Program-made: the position numbers and the translations under genes
The notes under the pieces: model-generated
Database searches by the model: none
Told to the model about the DNA's origin: nothing
Seen by the model: only the letters and a program-made list of their open reading frames with translations
Assembly (NCBI RefSeq): GCF_001463705.1
Contig: NZ_BBWH01000003.1
Span: 1-35,457 of the forward strand
Source: Aureimonas sp. AU12
Lineage (GTDB): Bacteria; Pseudomonadota; Alphaproteobacteria; Rhizobiales; Rhizobiaceae
Direction of reading: 5' to 3'
Length of the DNA: 35,457 bases
Part shown: one piece after another, positions 8,291 through 18,211 of the stretch
Numbering within the stretch: the stretch's first letter is position 1
Layout: each line of letters begins with the position of its first letter

Positions 8291-10087
8291 TCAGAGGAAG
8301 ACGTCGACCACCTCGAAGCGCTCGACGTCGACGAGGCCCCTGTCGGAAATGCGCAGCGACGGGATGACCACAAGCGCCAGCAGCGAGTGCTGCATGTAGG
8401 CGTTGTTCAGCGTGCAGCCGGCCTCGCGCATGACGGCGATCAGCCGGTCGGCCTTGGCGGCGACGATCTCGGCCCGCTCGGTCGACATCAGTCCCGCCAC
8501 CGGCATTTCGATCAGCGCCTTCTCCTCGCCGTCGGCGAAGAAGACGACGCCGCCGCCGACCTCGCCCAGCCGATTGGCCGCCATCGCCATGCATTCGGCA
8601 TCGGTGCCGACGACGATCATGTGATGGCTGTCATGTGCCACGGTCGAGGCCATCGCGCAGCGACCGCGATAGCCGAAGCCGGAAACGAAGGCGTTGGTGA
8701 CGCCGCCGGTGCCGCGATGGCGCTCGACGACGGCGATGCGGCAGACATCCTGCGCGAGGTCGCCCGGCACCTTGCCGTCGATCACCGGGAGCGTCGCGGT
8801 CAGGGCGCGGGTCGGCGCCTGGTTCTCGATGACGCCGATGACCCGCGCCGTCACCTCGTTGCGCCCGATCGGCGCAATGAGCGTAAAATCGTCCGCCGCA
8901 AGCACCCGGCCGAGGCGCACCGTGTTCTTGGCGCTGTCGGGGTAGGCATAGGGCGGCACGTCCACGATGAGCTTGCCGGCTTCGGCGACGAGGGCTCCGC
9001 GCGCGTAGACCGCGTCGATCGCAAGTTCGGCGAGGTTCGACACCAGAAGGAAGTCGGCGCGTCGACCGGGCGTGACCGAGCCGATCTCGCGCTCCAGGCC
9101 GAAATGCTCGGCCGTGTTGATCGTCGCCATCTGGATCGCGGTGACGGGCTTGAGCCCTTGTGCGATCGCGTGCCGCACGACGCGGTTCATGTGTCCCTCG
9201 TGAACCAGCGTCCCCGAGTGGCAATCGTCGGTGCAGAGAATGAAGTGGCGGGAGTCGAGCCCGAGTTCGGTGACGGCCTTGATCTGTTCGGCGACGTCGT
9301 ACCAGGCGGAGCCGAGGCGCAGCATCGCCTTCATGCCCTGGCGCACCCGCGCCGCGGCATCCTCCATCCGCGTGCCCTCGTGGTCGTCGGCCGGGCCGCC
9401 CGCGACATAGCCATGGAAGGCGCGGCCGAGATCGGGTGAGGCATAGTGGCCGCCGACCGTGCGCCCGGCTCGCCGGGTCGCGGCGATGGCGCCGACCATG
9501 GTCGGGTCGTTGGCGGCCACGCCGGGAAAGTTCATGACCTCGCCGAGCCCGATGATGCCGGGCCATGTCATCGCCTCCGCGACATCGGCGGGTGTGATCG
9601 TGGCGCCCGCCTCTTCGAGGCCGGGGGCCGAGGGCACGCAGGACGGCATCTGCGTCCACACGTTGACCGGCTGCGCCAACGCCTCGTCGTGCATCAGCCG
9701 GACACCGGCGAGCCCGAGGACGTTGGCGATCTCGTGCGGATCGATGAACATCGACGTCGTGCCGTGCGGAATGACAGCGCGGCAGAACTCCGTGACGGTG
9801 ACCATGCCGCTCTCGACATGCATGTGGGCGTCGCAGAGCCCGGGCACGACATAGCGCCCGCCCGCCTCGACCACGGTCGTCTGCGGGCCGATCGTATAAG
9901 CCGCATCGGGCCCGCAATAGGCGAAGCGTCCGGCGACAACCGCGATGTCGGTGTCGGCAATGATCTCGCCGGAATGTACGTTGACCCAGCGGGCGCCGCG
10001 AATGACGAGGTCGGCAGGCGCGCGTCCCATTGCCACATCCACCAGCTGCGGCGCGACTTCCTCGAAGGGGCTGACCGTCATCTTCAT
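8291..10087 (-). CDS. ade: Adenine deaminase
   Basis: A 598-aa amidohydrolase that deaminates adenine to hypoxanthine in purine salvage. The metal site begins with DAHMHVESGM (His88, His90), followed by DPHEIANVLG and, further on, CTDDCHSGTLVHEGHMN. The C-terminal half has the AdeC-specific segment GGVTNAFVSGFGYRG and then AHDSHHMIVVGTD. The length fits the AdeC family (about 580-600). The ATG at 10087 gives MKMTVSPFEE; a second ATG two codons later is possible. Hypoxanthine from this enzyme could feed the xanthine/hypoxanthine phosphoribosyltransferase encoded at 13317. Confidence 0.94.
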   Translation of the reverse strand: MKMTVSPFEEVAPQLVDVAMGRAPADLVIRGARWVNVHSGEIIADTDIAVVAGRFAYCGPDAAYTIGPQTTVVEAGGRYVVPGLCDAHMHVESGMVTVTEFCRAVIPHGTTSMFIDPHEIANVLGLAGVRLMHDEALAQPVNVWTQMPSCVPSAPGLEEAGATITPADVAEAMTWPGIIGLGEVMNFPGVAANDPTMVGAIAATRRAGRTVGGHYASPDLGRAFHGYVAGGPADDHEGTRMEDAAARVRQGMKAMLRLGSAWYDVAEQIKAVTELGLDSRHFILCTDDCHSGTLVHEGHMNRVVRHAIAQGLKPVTAIQMATINTAEHFGLEREIGSVTPGRRADFLLVSNLAELAIDAVYARGALVAEAGKLIVDVPPYAYPDSAKNTVRLGRVLAADDFTLIAPIGRNEVTARVIGVIENQAPTRALTATLPVIDGKVPGDLAQDVCRIAVVERHRGTGGVTNAFVSGFGYRGRCAMASTVAHDSHHMIVVGTDAECMAMAANRLGEVGGGVVFFADGEEKALIEMPVAGLMSTERAEIVAAKADRLIAVMREAGCTLNNAYMQHSLLALVVIPSLRISDRGLVDVERFEVVDVFL

Positions 10088-10263
10088 CCGTCTCCGTCGT
10101 CACCGCGTGATCCGCCGGCTTTACAGCGCGGACCCGCGAAAATCCATGAAGCGCCTATCGAGCCGCGCGCCCGACCTTTTCTCGAAGGCCTGTTCGGGCT
10201 ATCCGGATGGGGCCTGAGATTCAGGTCATCGCACGGGCAAACCTGATCCATGGCCGATGAGAT

Positions 10264-10351
10264 GCGGACGTGGCGGAACTGGTATACGCAGCAGACTTAA
10301 AATCTGCCGGTTCGCAAGGACTTACGGGTTCGACTCCCGTCGTCCGCACCA
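10264..10351 (+). tRNA. tRNA-Leu (anticodon UAA)
   Basis: An 88-nt class II tRNA with encoded CCA (10349-10351). The acceptor stem GCGGACG (10264-10270) pairs with CGTCCGC (10341-10347), with discriminator A at 10348. The anticodon stem GCAGA/TCTGC encloses loop CTTAAAA, giving anticodon TAA at 10298-10300. A long variable arm follows, and the T-arm reads GGGTTCGACTCCC. It reads UUA and UUG, which are rare codons in this GC-rich DNA. No integrase or att duplication is seen beside it. Confidence 0.97.
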
Positions 10352-10676
10352 TCTGCAGGGACGACGCGGGTCCCCGGCGCGTCGGCATTCCCCCGCGGCT
10401 CACCTCGAACACAGAGCACCTGCAGCAACATTACGTTTCTGTAACATAATCTCTGGTCTATTCCAGCAGACTGGAAGAACTGTTTCAGTCTGGACGCCGC
10501 GCGAGCCGACCTGAAATTTGCCGCGGTTGCGTGGCGAAAGTCAAAAGGATGCCTCTGCGTTGCCGATCACGGATGATTAATTGGCCACGACTTGGGGAGA
10601 CTTGCGAAGCGCCCAGGCCTGTGATGTGATCGCAACACGGATCAGAATTTTGGGAGCGGGTTCGAGGAGAACGGTT
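10352..10676. other. Region between tRNA-Leu and a small gene, with inverted repeats
   Basis: No gene is supported. Two dyads are visible: TTAC-N6-GTAA (10431-10444) and CAGACTG (10467-10473) with CAGTCTG (10486-10492) around a 12-nt loop. The segment is AT-richer than its surroundings at 10430-10490, so it probably contains the promoter and an operator for the 68-aa gene that follows. The repeats do not match a site I can name. Confidence 0.4.
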
Positions 10677-10883
10677 ATGGCATCCACGCGGCAAATGACG
10701 CCATCCCCGCAACTTCAGGACGATAGGTGGCTCGACCTGCGGGACGAGCGAACCACCGAGCTTCTCCATCATCTTCGTAGTGACAACCGTGCATTCGAGA
10801 TGCTTCGCAAAGCGCTCGAGGCCGATTTCGCTGAGGTGCGGCGCGCCGAACGCGATCCTGCTTGGCTCGACGCGTTGGCGTGA
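10677..10883 (+). CDS. Hypothetical 68-aa protein
   Basis: Not recognised. The ATG at 10677 is preceded by GGAGA (10666-10670), a good ribosome site, which decides this start over an ATG at 10581. The product is charged and probably helical: QLQDDRWLDLRDERTTELL, then FEMLRKALEADFAEVRRAERD, with no membrane segment or cysteines. A strong terminator follows at 10937, which supports it as a complete transcription unit of its own. It stands beside tRNA-Leu. Function unknown. Confidence 0.6.
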   Translation: MASTRQMTPSPQLQDDRWLDLRDERTTELLHHLRSDNRAFEMLRKALEADFAEVRRAERDPAWLDALA

Positions 10884-10936
10884 CCTCGCCGAACCATCGA
10901 GCAACCGTATCGACGTCGATCGACGATACTAGCCTG

Positions 10937-10968
10937 AAGGCCGCTCCCGGTGACAGGAGCGGCCTTTT
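10937..10968 (+). terminator. Rho-independent terminator
   Basis: An 11-bp perfect stem, AAGGCCGCTCC (10937-10947) and GGAGCGGCCTT (10956-10966), with an 8-nt loop and TTTTCGTT following on the + strand. It ends the 68-aa gene. It may also act weakly on wrbA, which converges from the right and stops at 10978. Confidence 0.85.
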
Positions 10969-10977
10969 CGTTCTGGA

Positions 10978-11577
10978 TCAGGCCGTGAGCTTGGCGGCGA
11001 TCTCGGCGATGTGCTTGCCCTGGAACTTGGCGCCGTCGAGTTCGATCGCGCTCGGCATGCGCGAGCCATCGCCGGCCGCGATCGTGGTGGCGCCGTAGGG
11101 CGAGCCGCCGACGATCTGATCCATCGCCATCTGGCCCTGGAACGCATAGGGCAGGCCAACGATGATCAGGCCGTGATGCAGCAGCGTCTTGTGGACCGAA
11201 AGGATCGTTGCCTCGTTGCCGCCATGCTGGGTGGCCGAGGAGGAGAACACGCCGCCGACCTTGCCGATCAGCTTGCCCTGCGCCCACAGACCACCGGTGC
11301 GATCGAAGAACGAGGCCATCTGCGAGGCCATGTTGCCGTAGCGGGTCGGCGTGCCCACGATGATCGCGTCGTAGTTCGCGAGATCGTCGGGCTGCGCTTC
11401 CGGGAAGTCGTGGTCGGTCTTGAAGTGCGAGGCCTGCGCCACCTCGGCCGGAACCGTCTCGGGAACGCGCTTGATGTCGACCGTCGCACCGGCGCTCGTC
11501 GCGCCTTCGGCCACGGCCTTCGCCATCGCCTCGATATGTCCGTAGCTCGAATAGTAGAGCACGAGAACCTTCGCCAT
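10978..11577 (-). CDS. wrbA: NAD(P)H:quinone oxidoreductase, WrbA type
   Basis: A 199-aa FMN flavoprotein that reduces quinones by two electrons and so limits oxidative stress. The N-terminal beta strand and phosphate loop [17 protein letters not shown] bind FMN phosphate, GTPTRYGN (75-82) contacts the isoalloxazine, and [13 protein letters not shown] (112-124) is the WrbA signature that separates it from flavodoxins. The length matches WrbA. The start at 11577 is decided by GGAAGG a few bases before it; an upstream ATG in frame adds unrelated residues. It is divergent from the CinA-type gene. Confidence 0.93.
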   Translation of the reverse strand: MAKVLVLYYSSYGHIEAMAKAVAEGATSAGATVDIKRVPETVPAEVAQASHFKTDHDFPEAQPDDLANYDAIIVGTPTRYGNMASQMASFFDRTGGLWAQGKLIGKVGGVFSSSATQHGGNEATILSVHKTLLHHGLIIVGLPYAFQGQMAMDQIVGGSPYGATTIAAGDGSRMPSAIELDGAKFQGKHIAEIAAKLTA

Positions 11578-11741
11578 CACATCATCCTTCCGAAAACCCG
11601 GATCGACCTTCGCGCCGGGGTTGACCAATGTCGCGAGAGATAGAGCGTTTCGCCGCGGGTAAAGCGAGGCGCGCAGGCAGCGACAGTGCGTCTTCGCCGC
11701 CCCGCATTTCGCAAAGGCTTGCGTTTTTGCCGGCGAGGGTC

Positions 11742-12524
11742 ATGTCGGATGTTCCCGAGATGGAGATCGATGCCGTGACCGATGCCGCCCCCGCCCCGAC
11801 CGCCGCCATGCTCGCCATCGGCGACGAGATCCTGTCCGGGCGCACGAAGGACCGCAACATCGGCCATCTCGCCGGGCTACTGACCCTGTCGGGCATCGAC
11901 CTGAAGGAAGTCCGCATCGTCGCCGACGACACAGACTCGATCGTCGGCGCCCTCAATGCGCTGCGCGGCGCCTACGACTTCGTCTTCACCTCCGGCGGCA
12001 TCGGGCCGACCCACGACGACATCACCGCCGACGCGATCGGTGCCGCCTTCGGCATTCCCGTCACCGCCCATCCGGAGGCCACCGAGCGCCTCGTCGCCTA
12101 CTACCGCTCGCGCGACCTGCCCTATACCGAGGCGCGCCAGCGCATGGCACGGACCCCAAAGGGCGCCTCGCTGATCGACAATCCGGTGTCGGTCGCGCCG
12201 GGTTTTCGCGTTGAGAACGTCTTCGTCATGGCCGGCGTGCCTTCGATCTTCGGCGCCATGCTCGACAACGTCCTGCCGACCCTGCCGAGTGGCGCGGTCA
12301 TGAAGAGCGTCGCAGTGGTGTGCCCCTTCGGCGAGGGCGATATCGGCGGCCCGCTCGGCGAGATCCAGAAGCGCCATCCCGGCACCGCCATCGGCTCCTA
12401 TCCGAAGTTCGACGGCAGCCGCTACTCGACCGAACTCGTCATCCGCTCGCGCGACGAGGCGGCGATCGAGGCCGCCCGCGTCGAGATCACCGCAATGATC
12501 GACGGGCTCGGCCCGCGCGCCTGA
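11742..12524 (+). CDS. CinA-type molybdopterin-binding domain protein
   Basis: A 260-aa protein with the MoaB/Mog-like fold found at the N-terminus of CinA. The key segments are GDEILSGRTKDRNI (27-40), FTSGGIGPTHDD (82-93) and VMAGVPSIFGAMLDN. The C-terminal nicotinamide-nucleotide amidase domain of full CinA (about 400 aa) is absent, as in the short alphaproteobacterial version. In spite of the competence/damage name, no LexA site is visible upstream. The start at 11742 is preceded by GAGGGT; ATG 11760 is an alternative. The last 103 bp overlap the convergent LssY_C-type gene. Confidence 0.88.
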   Translation: MSDVPEMEIDAVTDAAPAPTAAMLAIGDEILSGRTKDRNIGHLAGLLTLSGIDLKEVRIVADDTDSIVGALNALRGAYDFVFTSGGIGPTHDDITADAIGAAFGIPVTAHPEATERLVAYYRSRDLPYTEARQRMARTPKGASLIDNPVSVAPGFRVENVFVMAGVPSIFGAMLDNVLPTLPSGAVMKSVAVVCPFGEGDIGGPLGEIQKRHPGTAIGSYPKFDGSRYSTELVIRSRDEAAIEAARVEITAMIDGLGPRA

Positions 12525-13222
12525 TCTGCCCCATCGCGCAGCGTCACGATCTTGGCCATGCCGTCGGTGTGGTACGGGCTGCCCTCCCCGTTCCGACCGT
12601 CGGTGGTCGGCCCGATCCCTGTTTCCTCGGCAACGTCGGCGACCTCCCCGCCGGCCTGGAGATCGGCGACGAACTGATTACGGGCGGTGTCGATATCGGG
12701 CGCGATGTCGTGCGTCACCGCACCGGTATAGTGGCTGAGCCCGACGCTGTGGTCGAAGGTCACGGATCCCAGCCAGAGCGGCCGGTCCGAACCATCGACG
12801 GTCGGCGCCTGCCAGAAGCGCACATGCTCGCGCCGATCGGCGCTGATGCCGACCGGCTTCTCGAAGGCGAGGTCTTCCGGCCGGCCTTCGTAGAGAAGCG
12901 GACTGACGGGCGCGTCGGTGTAGGACCGGTCGAACAGGACGCTGGCGACGATGCGAAGGCTCGACAGCAGCGTCACCGGATCAGCCGGAAACCAGCCCGC
13001 TTTGCCCATCGCGCGCGCGAGATCGCCCTGGCTGGCGATGATGCCGACATTGATGGGGTCGCCGGGGCGGCCCTGCAGCGTCACCGTCACCATCGGGCGC
13101 AGCGTGCCGCCGCTTCGGGCGTCGTAATGGGTCCAGACGCGCGGCAGCACGAAATAGGCACTGGCGACATAGACGAGGACCGCGCCCGCCACGCCCGCCG
13201 CCACCTTTCGAAAAGCCGACAT
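12422..13222 (-). CDS. LssY_C domain protein, membrane-anchored
   Basis: A 266-aa protein with one N-terminal membrane segment (about 7-26) and a domain matching the LssY C-terminal family. Seen are [20 protein letters not shown] (106-125), [11 protein letters not shown] (130-140) and the hallmark [20 protein letters not shown] (157-176). The LssY_C domain occurs beside PAP2 or DedA domains in envelope proteins; its reaction is not established. Family homology appears to end near residue 230. The last 33 residues lie opposite the 3' end of the CinA-type gene and look like read-through after loss of an earlier stop. Confidence 0.82.
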   Translation of the reverse strand: MSAFRKVAAGVAGAVLVYVASAYFVLPRVWTHYDARSGGTLRPMVTVTLQGRPGDPINVGIIASQGDLARAMGKAGWFPADPVTLLSSLRIVASVLFDRSYTDAPVSPLLYEGRPEDLAFEKPVGISADRREHVRFWQAPTVDGSDRPLWLGSVTFDHSVGLSHYTGAVTHDIAPDIDTARNQFVADLQAGGEVADVAEETGIGPTTDGRNGEGSPYHTDGMAKIVTLRDGADQARGPSPSIIAVISTRAASIAASSRERMTSSVE

Positions 13223-13316
13223 GTCCGCTCCCGTCCTCGAATCACAGCGGGCGGGAAACCTTGCCCCCGCCGCATCGACAAGCTATCGCAACCGCCAAGT
13301 CCGAAGGAGTGATCCG

Positions 13317-13817
13317 ATGTCCGCTGCGCCCGAGAAGTCCTTTCCCGTCTCGTGGGAACAGTTCCACCGCGACGCCCGCGCCCTCGCCTGGCGGCTCGCC
13401 GGCCAGCGGCAGGACTGGAAGGCGATCGTCTGCATCACCCGCGGCGGTCTGGTGCCGGCGGCGATCATCGCGCGCGAACTCGGCACCCGTCTGATCGAGA
13501 CCGTCTGCATCGCATCCTATCACGACTACGACACGCAGGGAGAGCTGCGCGTCCTCAAGGACATCGCCCCGGCGCTGCGCGAAGACGACGGCGAAGGCAT
13601 CCTCATCGTCGACGACCTCACCGACACCGGCAAGACCGCCGCTCTCGTGCGCGCCATGCTGCCGAAGGCGCATTTTGCCACCGTCTACGCCAAGCCCAAG
13701 GGCCGGCCGCTCGTGGACACGTTCATCACCGAAGTCAGCCAGGACACCTGGATCTTCTTCCCTTGGGATCTCGGCCTGACCTTCCAGGCACCGATTGCCA
13801 AGGGCTCGGCCGGCTGA
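13317..13817 (+). CDS. gpt: Xanthine (guanine/hypoxanthine) phosphoribosyltransferase
   Basis: A 166-aa type I phosphoribosyltransferase that salvages xanthine, guanine or hypoxanthine with PRPP. The PRPP loop is [13 protein letters not shown] (95-107). [20 protein letters not shown] (39-58) and the C-terminal [10 protein letters not shown], which contacts the purine, are typical of Gpt. AAGGAG at 13304-13309 supports the ATG at 13317. The gene stands alone, divergent from the LssY_C gene. Confidence 0.93.
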   Translation: MSAAPEKSFPVSWEQFHRDARALAWRLAGQRQDWKAIVCITRGGLVPAAIIARELGTRLIETVCIASYHDYDTQGELRVLKDIAPALREDDGEGILIVDDLTDTGKTAALVRAMLPKAHFATVYAKPKGRPLVDTFITEVSQDTWIFFPWDLGLTFQAPIAKGSAG

Positions 13818-14193
13818 AGCCGGCAGGCGCCGTTCTCCACGTGTGATCACCGCGAAAGCCGTCGCCGGGAGGCATCCGGTTACAGGATCGGCGAAGCTTG
13901 TGCGGGGCCTGCGGCATCTGCGCTTCATGGTTCGCGACGACCGAACCTGTCGGTCATCGGCGTGCCAGGATCGCGATCGCCGCGCTTATGCTCACAATCC
14001 ACAGGCCGATGTAACAGGCCCGCACGCGGTGAAAAAGAATCTGAACGGTTGCATAGCGCAGCACCCCGTGCCCAGCGCGACCGAAAATCCAACGAATCCA
14101 GCGGTCGTCTGCCACCACCGAACGGGCGAATCGGAGCTCTGGCTGACGGACTCCGTTCGAGGTGTTTGGCAAGATCTGCCGGAAGCACGAAAT
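13818..14193. other. Gene-poor region between gpt and nrdJ
   Basis: No convincing gene. A minus-strand frame 13954-14172 (TTG start, 72 residues, hydrophobic C-terminus GLWIVSISAAIAIL) is the best candidate, but it has no ribosome site and its third-position GC is clearly below that of neighbouring genes. GGCA-N5-TGCC (14168-14180) is a short dyad just before the NrdR-like boxes. Confidence 0.4.
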
Positions 14194-14240
14194 TCACTAT
14201 ATGTAGGGAGATGAAGAGGCGCTGACACAACGGCTTGTTG
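14194..14240 (+). promoter_or_regulatory. Two candidate NrdR boxes upstream of nrdJ
   Basis: TCACTATATGTAGGGA (14194-14209) matches the NrdR consensus ACACwATATATwGTGT at 12 of 16 positions. ACACAACGGCTTGTTG (14225-14240) matches at 10 of 16. They begin 31 bp apart, the three-helical-turn spacing of known NrdR box pairs, and lie 90-136 bp before the nrdJ start. NrdR represses ribonucleotide reductase genes according to ATP/dATP level. The second box is weak at its centre, so the spacing is the main argument. Confidence 0.5.
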
Positions 14241-14329
14241 GAAGCCACGTTCGCCTCACCAAATGAGCGCTCAACCCCGACGGCTATCGGCACGGACGGA
14301 CTTCGCGCACCGGTTGAAGGAACGCACCC

Positions 14330-17300
14330 ATGGGCATGAAGATCGAGCGCCGTTACACGCGGCCGGGCCAGGGCGCCTATGGCAGCGTCGAGTTCCGCAA
14401 GGCGACGAGCGAGATCCGCAACCCCGATGGATCCGTGGTCTTCCGTCTGGCCGACATCGACGTGCCCGCGCAGTTCAGCCAGGTGGCGTCCGACATTCTG
14501 GCCCAGAAGTACTTCCGCAAGGCGGGCGTGCCGAAGATCCTGCGCAAGGTCGAGGAGAACGACGTCCCCTCCTGGCTCTGGCGCTCGGTCGCCGACGTGG
14601 GCGCGCTGGCCGCGCTGCCCGAGGGCGAGCGCTACGGCTCCGAGATGGATGCAAGGCAGGTCTTCGACCGCCTCGCCGGCACCTGGACCTACTGGGGCTG
14701 GAAGGGCGGCTACTTCAACTCCGAGGACGACGCGTCCGCCTTCCGCGACGAGCTGGCCTTCATGCTCGCGACCCAGAAGGTCGCGCCGAATTCGCCGCAG
14801 TGGTTCAACACCGGCCTTCACTGGGCCTATGGCATCGACGGCCCCGGCCAGGGTCACTTCTACGTCGATTACCAGACCGGTGAACTGACGCGCTCGGCCT
14901 CGTCCTACGAGCATCCGCAGCCGCACGCCTGCTTCATCCAGTCCGTCGCCGACGACCTCGTCAACGAGGGCGGCATCATGGACCTCTGGGTCCGCGAGGC
15001 CCGTCTCTTCAAATACGGTTCCGGTACCGGCTCCAACTTCTCCTCGCTGCGCGGCGAAGGCGAAAAGCTGGCCGGCGGCGGCCGCTCGTCCGGCCTGATG
15101 AGCTTCCTCAAGATCGGCGATCGCGCCGCGGGCGCCATCAAGTCCGGCGGCACGACCCGCCGCGCCGCCAAGATGGTGGTGGTCGACATCGATCACCCCG
15201 ACATCGAGAACTATATCCAGTGGAAGGTCCGCGAGGAGGAGAAGGTCGCGGCGCTCGTCACCGGCTCCAAGACCGTCTCCAAGCATCTCAAGCTGATCCT
15301 CGCGGCCTGCGTCACCTTCCAGGGCTCCGAGGACGACCGCTTCGAGGCGATGCAGAACCCGGTGCTGAAGCGCGCCGTGCGTGACGCCAAGAAGGCGATG
15401 GTGCCCGAGAATTACGTCAAGCGCGTCATCCAGTTCGCGCGTCAGGGCTACACCGACATCGACTTCCCGATCTACGACACCGACTGGGACAGCGAGGCCT
15501 ATCTCACGGTCGCCGGCCAGAACTCGAACAACTCGGTCCGCGTCACCGACGCCTTCCTGCAGTCCGTCGAGCAGGACGGCACGCATGACCTGATCGGCCG
15601 CACCACCGGCAAGGTGACGAAGACGCTGAAGTCGCGCGAGCTCTGGGACCAGATCGGCTATGCCGCCTGGGCCTCGGCCGATCCCGGCATCCAGTTCCAC
15701 ACGACGATCAACGACTGGCACACCTGCGCCGCCGCAGGCGCCATCCGCGCGTCGAACCCGTGTTCCGAGTACATGTTCCTCGACGACACGGCCTGCAATC
15801 TCGCCTCGATGAACCTCCTGCAGTTCCGCGAGGCGTCCGGCCGCTTCGACGTCGACGCCTACGAGCACGCCACGCGTCTGTGGACGATCGTGCTCGAGAT
15901 CTCCGTCCTCATGGCGCAGTTCCCCTCGAAGGAGATCGCGCAGCGCTCCTACGATTACCGCACGCTGGGCCTCGGCTTCGCCAATATCGGCGGCCTGCTG
16001 ATGACCGCCGGCATCCCCTATTCCTCGGCCGAGGGCCGCGCGATCTGTGGTGCGTTGTCGGCGATCATGACGGGCATCTCCTACGCCACCTCCGCCGAGA
16101 TGGCGCGTGAGCTCGGCGCCTTCCCGGACTACGAGCGCAATGCCGAAGGTATGCAGCGCGTCATCCGCAACCATGCCCGCGCCGCTCATGGTCTCGCCAA
16201 CGGCTACGAGAACCTCGCCGTCGAGCCGGTGCCGCTCGACCATTCCTCGCTGAAGGACAAGCGCCTTTCGGCCCGCGCCAAGGCGGCCTGGGTCCAGGCG
16301 CAGGAGCTTGGCGAGAAGCACGGCTTCCGCAACGCGCAGGTCTCCGTCGTCGCCCCCACCGGCACGATCGGCCTCGTGATGGATTGCGACACGACCGGCA
16401 TCGAGCCCGACTTCGCGCTGGTGAAGTTCAAGAAGCTGGCCGGCGGCGGCTACTTCAAGATCATCAACCGCGCCGTGCCGGAGGCGCTGCGCTCGCTCGG
16501 CTATTCCGAGGCGCAGCTCGCCGAGATGGAAGCCTACGCGGTCGGCCACGGCAACCTGAACCAGGCCCCCGCCGTCAACCCGGGTTCGCTGCGGTCCAAG
16601 GGCTTCGGCGAAGAGCAGATCGAAGCGCTCAACGCCGCGCTCGGCCAGGCCTTCGACATCAAGTTCGTCTTCAACAAGTGGACCCTCGGCGAAGCCTTCT
16701 GCCGCGACGTGCTCGGCATCTCAGACGCGCAGCTGAACGACATGTCGTTCGAGATGCTGCCGTTCCTCGGCTACTCCCGCAAGGACATCGACGCGGCCAA
16801 CGTCCACGTCTGCGGTGCCATGACCCTCGAGGGCGCGCCCTTCCTCAAGCCCGAGCACCTCGCCGTGTTCGACTGCGCCAGCCCGTGCGGTCGCATCGGC
16901 AAGCGCTCGCTCTCGGTGGAAAGCCACATCCGCATGATGGCGGCCTCGCAGCCCTTCATCTCGGGTGCGATCTCCAAGACCATCAACATGCCGAACGACG
17001 CGACCGTCGAGGATTGCAACGCGGCCTACATGCTCTCCTGGAAGCTGGCGCTGAAGGCCAACGCTCTCTACCGCGACGGATCGAAGCTCTCCCAGCCGCT
17101 GAACGCCTCGCTTCTGGCGGACGACGAGGACGAGGACGACGTCGTGCAGGAAGCCGCCGAGGCACTGATGGCGGCGACGCCCCCGGCCCGCGCGGTGGAG
17201 GTCGCCGAACGGATCGTCGAGCGCATCGTCGAAAAGGTCGTGCGCGACCGCGAGAAGCTGCCGAACCGCCGCAAGGGCTACACCCAGAAGGCAATCGTCG

Positions 17301-18211
17301 GTGGCCATAAGGTCTACCTGCGCACCGGCGAGTTCGACGACGGCCGCATCGGCGAGATCTTCATCGACATGCACAAGGAAGGCGCCGCCTTCCGCGCGAT
17401 GATGAACAACTTCGCCATCGCCATCTCGCTTGGCCTGCAGTTCGGCGTGCCGCTCGACGAATACGTCGAGGCCTTCACCTTCACGCGCTTCGAGCCGGCA
17501 GGCATGGTGCAGGGCAACGAGGCCATCAAGAACGCGACGTCGATCCTCGACTACGTGTTCCGCGAGCTGGCGGTCTCCTATCTCGGTCGCCACGACCTCG
17601 CCCATGTCCAGCCGGAGGATTTCGGCGCCTCGACCATCGGTCGCGGCGTGGAAGGCGACAAGCCGGCACCACTGCCGATCTCCTCGGGCATGGTGCGTGG
17701 CCAGACCGCCAAGTTCCGCCTTGTGTCGTCGACCGATCCGCAGGGCTCGGCCGCCGGCGGCCCCGCCGCCCCGGCGCCGAAGTCGACCGTCACGCCGGTG
17801 ACGGCCGCGGTCACGCCGATCGCCACCGCCAGCGTCACCCCGGCGCCTGCGCGCCCGGCCGCTCCCCTCACCGTGCTGTCGGCCCGCAGCGGCCCGATGT
17901 CGGTCGGCACCGGTCAGGCGGCGGCCTTCAAGCGGGACTACGAGACCGCGCCGCTCACCGACCCGGCCCCGACGGCCGACGTCTCCCCGGCACAGGGGCT
18001 TTTCGACAGCCCGCTGGCCTTCCCGGCCTCGGACCGCGATGTCGCGCGCGTCGAGACCGCCCCGAAGACCACCAGCGCCGAGCGCCGGGCGCAGGCCATG
18101 ATGAAGGGCTACACGGGCGACAGCTGCTCGGAATGCTCCAACTTCACCATGGTCCGCAACGGCACCTGCCTCAAATGCGACACCTGCGGCTCGACCAGCG
18201 GCTGCTCCTGA
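14330..18211 (+). CDS. nrdJ: Adenosylcobalamin-dependent (class II) ribonucleotide reductase
   Basis: A 1293-aa enzyme reducing ribonucleotides to deoxyribonucleotides with a radical generated from B12, independent of oxygen. The N-terminus [16 protein letters not shown] is typical. [13 protein letters not shown] (from 398) and NPCSE (476-480) carry the conserved Asn/Cys/Glu, followed by [26 protein letters not shown] is a further family motif. A TSCPD domain follows (about 987-1100). Then comes an Ala/Pro/Thr-rich linker (about 1128-1190) and a C-terminal Cys-rich tail CSECSNF...[14 protein letters not shown] carrying the thiols that re-reduce the active site. GAAGGAA precedes the start; ATG 14336 is the alternative. 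It depends on the B12 supplied by an operon like that at 22.2-25.1 kb. Confidence 0.96.
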   Translation: MGMKIERRYTRPGQGAYGSVEFRKATSEIRNPDGSVVFRLADIDVPAQFSQVASDILAQKYFRKAGVPKILRKVEENDVPSWLWRSVADVGALAALPEGERYGSEMDARQVFDRLAGTWTYWGWKGGYFNSEDDASAFRDELAFMLATQKVAPNSPQWFNTGLHWAYGIDGPGQGHFYVDYQTGELTRSASSYEHPQPHACFIQSVADDLVNEGGIMDLWVREARLFKYGSGTGSNFSSLRGEGEKLAGGGRSSGLMSFLKIGDRAAGAIKSGGTTRRAAKMVVVDIDHPDIENYIQWKVREEEKVAALVTGSKTVSKHLKLILAACVTFQGSEDDRFEAMQNPVLKRAVRDAKKAMVPENYVKRVIQFARQGYTDIDFPIYDTDWDSEAYLTVAGQNSNNSVRVTDAFLQSVEQDGTHDLIGRTTGKVTKTLKSRELWDQIGYAAWASADPGIQFHTTINDWHTCAAAGAIRASNPCSEYMFLDDTACNLASMNLLQFREASGRFDVDAYEHATRLWTIVLEISVLMAQFPSKEIAQRSYDYRTLGLGFANIGGLLMTAGIPYSSAEGRAICGALSAIMTGISYATSAEMARELGAFPDYERNAEGMQRVIRNHARAAHGLANGYENLAVEPVPLDHSSLKDKRLSARAKAAWVQAQELGEKHGFRNAQVSVVAPTGTIGLVMDCDTTGIEPDFALVKFKKLAGGGYFKIINRAVPEALRSLGYSEAQLAEMEAYAVGHGNLNQAPAVNPGSLRSKGFGEEQIEALNAALGQAFDIKFVFNKWTLGEAFCRDVLGISDAQLNDMSFEMLPFLGYSRKDIDAANVHVCGAMTLEGAPFLKPEHLAVFDCASPCGRIGKRSLSVESHIRMMAASQPFISGAISKTINMPNDATVEDCNAAYMLSWKLALKANALYRDGSKLSQPLNASLLADDEDEDDVVQEAAEALMAATPPARAVEVAERIVERIVEKVVRDREKLPNRRKGYTQKAIVGGHKVYLRTGEFDDGRIGEIFIDMHKEGAAFRAMMNNFAIAISLGLQFGVPLDEYVEAFTFTRFEPAGMVQGNEAIKNATSILDYVFRELAVSYLGRHDLAHVQPEDFGASTIGRGVEGDKPAPLPISSGMVRGQTAKFRLVSSTDPQGSAAGGPAAPAPKSTVTPVTAAVTPIATASVTPAPARPAAPLTVLSARSGPMSVGTGQAAAFKRDYETAPLTDPAPTADVSPAQGLFDSPLAFPASDRDVARVETAPKTTSAERRAQAMMKGYTGDSCSECSNFTMVRNGTCLKCDTCGSTSGCS

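Noticed and set aside
10264-10883. tRNA-Leu as the attachment site of an integrated element
   Set aside because: No integrase, no repeat of the tRNA 3' end and no phage genes are visible downstream.
13954-14172. 72-residue minus frame with a hydrophobic C-terminus
   Set aside because: TTG start, no ribosome site and third-position GC well below that of neighbours; kept only as a note.
13925-16549. 874-codon open frame on the minus strand opposite nrdJ
   Set aside because: It lies antisense to the strongly conserved nrdJ and is explained by GC-rich codon bias; its translation is Gly/Arg/Asp/Val-rich without family motifs.
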